A stretch of DNA of 64,000 bases from positions 124,001-188,000 of the forward strand of contig JAEOSU010000072.1 of NCBI GenBank assembly GCA_016840165.1. The letters are read 5' to 3'. Of the stretch, positions 63,101-64,000 are shown piece after piece. The notes under the pieces are model-generated. The model saw nothing but the letters and a program-made list of their open reading frames with translations, was not told the DNA's origin and did not search any database. Position 1 is the stretch's first letter; each line of letters starts with the position of its first letter. The translations under genes were made by a program, and so were the position numbers. The stretch is from Promethearchaeota archaeon (GTDB lineage: Archaea > Asgardarchaeota > Lokiarchaeia > Sigyniarchaeales > SOKP01).

Positions 63101-64000
63101 TCGCTTAATCATGTATTTAGCTCTTTCAATATTTTGTTTCAATGAATTTATTATCAATTTTGATTCAATCAACTTTTTGAAAACATATTCTGTCAATGAA
63201 TATGGGTTGGTACCTTTCTTAGGATTAGCCTCAATAATGTCTGTTTTAACGTTTTCAATTATTATTAATTCTCGAGGTGAGAATTTTATTGAAAGTCGCT
63301 TATTATATGTTTTAATTTCTTTATTTTCCTACATATCCTTCATAACTTTTACTTCTATTGCACAAATTTATAGCGTCTCACTTTCCGCTTCAGTTCTTCT
63401 GTTATTCTTAGGAATTACTTTACATCTTCAGAGTAATGCAAAATCTAAGTGGTATATAGGTTTATCGATTCTTGTCCTCATTTTTGATTTTGTTTTATTT
63501 CTTTCTGAGACCATATTTTTTACAGGAATTCTCTTTCAAACCTCAAAAACAATATTGAGTTATACTTTAGCCTTCAGTATAACAGAAATTCTGCTAGTAT
63601 TAATTTTCAAATCTAGCTCTGGAAAATTAAGAAAATACTCCTTTTATGGAGCTTTTGGATTATTATTAGCGACTTTACCAACATTTACTTATTTTTTTCT
63701 AATTTCCTTATTTGCTCTTCCATTGTTTGAGCCAATTATCTTTATTATTTCAGTTGATGTTTTCATCTTAGTTTTTTACCTCTCAATCGCGACATATCAG
63801 AAGCAAATATCTTGGCAAGTGTGGAGAACAGGATGGTGGTTATGGATTCTTTGTCCTGTAGCAAATTTTTATATTATTTATGAAAGTCTTGCTGGGATCG
63901 ATCTCTTCACGAGTTCGTTATCTTTCTTTGGTTTATTCAATATTAATGGGTCATTTATAGTTGCTTTAATGATTTGTATAGTGATTTCATTGCCTTTTTG
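60192..64000 (+). CDS. Giant polytopic membrane protein, open at window end (>1,269 aa)
   Basis: From TTG at 60192 (or ATG at 60222) the frame stays open to the last base, giving at least 1,269 codons without a stop. Starts MNEEIIEDPKMRKWQIANMI. The sequence is dominated by hydrophobic segments of about 20 residues with short polar, basic loops, which I estimate as roughly 35-45 transmembrane helices. Phe, Ile, Leu and Tyr are abundant and Cys rare. A ribosome site GGGAG precedes the TTG, which overlaps the upstream membrane gene. No known domain is evident. Apparent minus-strand frames in this stretch are shadows. The C-terminus and total length lie beyond the window. Confidence 0.7.
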   Translation, partial: MNEEIIEDPKMRKWQIANMILSLFFIFITILFSYLIEYPIIILIIIPIIIIITYYEQKANVSPTKYSRFIYILSIVIVLGTINFWIIPSFIDFYPFNIQVIVFCISFYLLLQYFIRYEYFKKESVIIAQHILSYLTFIVIAYSFFPILSFEFSSISNESAALTLNVLAHILINLLVLLSSLYYLYLRHLKMKSSKVFNLILLTIFLLIELNFYAIINLLNFYRIDYGSFIQFLFIGLNLIPIIFLGYVLVNFILGIIPEQVEKKLSYILLWIILSLSSFSIIFVFYTSFQIVLITILIFSVISQLLLTIGWKFTYISEISLRKLRIIILYAIYLDLFVLTFTPFFDLLQMINFEYPILFSIYFSLLIIAIIHNICYSQFRISKLFLFSLNVLSLLFTTLLIFLFCMFFTSGTYYSLIIPVLFSCLFLFIALFYIKSIVKSKILLNKLIFYNLYIVSALITSIPYFITFEMVKLGYTVDFLSPFNFSLYILYFILALLYIFSRNLSFKEDSRDLLLKIQVGIEVLIAFTTIFYYPYLLLRGTTYQFILPILFTSAFAFLPLFFSYKKRFFPKIVNKYTIIFNVLILWGCIISLPSFVAMELTLLGFVVDLYLVVLITGIIVFAFLLFLNNVAKYLSLTSRTIEIIKMFQLINWMIVCVLSSWQVFLFIDGLFHVILLPEISIAISVIFFLLINLINLPLLESFKQIVFENRKSRYDYYKIYKIYEYNKNVIYFGLIFAISFLISLLPRQFGLYSIIFIEESFIFPLLIQIAILTLFSLLLMHIKISSFKIEFVKVKLILEMICWFCLKIIICLFVILFSVQISVINRIFLGVLVFSILSPISVYYLNEKFIILEPSIKRMKQGILALFLVSIISFFAEFYWLLYFELAIIAIDQLYLIINSLFIVYLYLNFTTIHYKHIIEEEKSISLYKFFGINILLLSSVILINSIFFLFFLILLYSLILYNRNRSIIFRLIMYLALSIFCFNEFIINFDSINFLKTYSVNEYGLVPFLGLASIMSVLTFSIIINSRGENFIESRLLYVLISLFSYISFITFTSIAQIYSVSLSASVLLLFLGITLHLQSNAKSKWYIGLSILVLIFDFVLFLSETIFFTGILFQTSKTILSYTLAFSITEILLVLIFKSSSGKLRKYSFYGAFGLLLATLPTFTYFFLISLFALPLFEPIIFIISVDVFILVFYLSIATYQKQISWQVWRTGWWLWILCPVANFYIIYESLAGIDLFTSSLSFFGLFNINGSFIVALMICIVISLPF

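Noticed and set aside
61880..63196. Three minus-strand frames of 72-80 codons inside the giant membrane gene
   Set aside because: They are antisense shadows of one long open plus-strand frame. Their low-complexity, Lys/Ile/Asn-rich sequence comes from the reversed membrane codons.
1..64000. CRISPR arrays, transposases or integrases
   Set aside because: No regularly spaced repeats and no recognisable transposase or integrase protein were found. The two islets are therefore described only by their flanking duplications.

Overview
The window is strongly A+T-rich and reads as archaeal. It carries a family B DNA polymerase, Alba, Mre11, subunits of the archaeal CODH/acetyl-CoA synthase complex, a tetraether-lipid-type radical SAM enzyme, a dolichol-kinase-like protein, a DUF134 regulator, an intron-containing tRNA and Shine-Dalgarno sites of the GGTGAT/GGAGG type. 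The mix of Wood-Ljungdahl genes, many acyl-CoA genes and a heliorhodopsin suggests an Asgard archaeon, perhaps Lokiarchaeia-like. That placement is an inference and no marker here proves it.

Region 0-19.4 kb is an acyl-CoA metabolism island. It holds a beta-keto acid cleavage enzyme (BKACE), three thiolase-fold proteins each with a DUF35 zinc-ribbon/OB partner (one extra DUF35), crotonases, two SCP2 proteins, two acyl-CoA ligases, an iron alcohol dehydrogenase, a flavin/2Fe-2S reductase, a CrtI-like FAD protein, a nitronate monooxygenase/FabK-like flavoprotein and a 2[4Fe-4S] ferredoxin. None of the three thiolase-fold proteins has the nucleophilic cysteine, which suggests aldolase-like or other repurposed chemistry rather than thiolysis.

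Region 19.4-25 kb has a GNAT acetyltransferase, an orphan HsdM-HsdS fusion and a 2.1-kb islet of membrane and secreted proteins. The islet is flanked by a 114-bp direct duplication of the 5' end of a crotonase gene. Region 25-32 kb has Alba, CooT (nickel), CdhB and CdhC, a URO-D-fold protein, Mre11 and a membrane PHP-domain protein. Region 32-43 kb has small unknown genes, an alpha/beta hydrolase and a SAP/SWIM/OB-like protein. It also has nicotinate phosphoribosyltransferase (apparently started at ATT), a SIR2-TPR protein followed by a decayed second copy of the phosphoribosyltransferase tail, a heliorhodopsin, an ATP10-like protein and an SDR.

Region 43-51 kb has the Tes-like radical SAM enzyme with a small partner, a tandem MoaD/ThiS protein, a dolichol-kinase-like protein, family B polymerase and a tRNA-Thr(UGU) with two introns, one in the T-loop. 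Region 51-64 kb has an alkaline-phosphatase-fold enzyme, an iron-sulfur protein with a winged helix, DUF134, a GPH-type sugar transporter, a class I aminotransferase, a 67-nt nested hairpin and a GH4 glycosidase. It ends with a membrane operon whose last gene runs off the end with at least 1,269 codons of almost continuous transmembrane sequence.

The two islets with duplicated host-gene ends, the cysteine-less thiolase/DUF35 sets, the SIR2-TPR gene beside an NAD-salvage gene, and the T-loop tRNA intron are the points most worth following.
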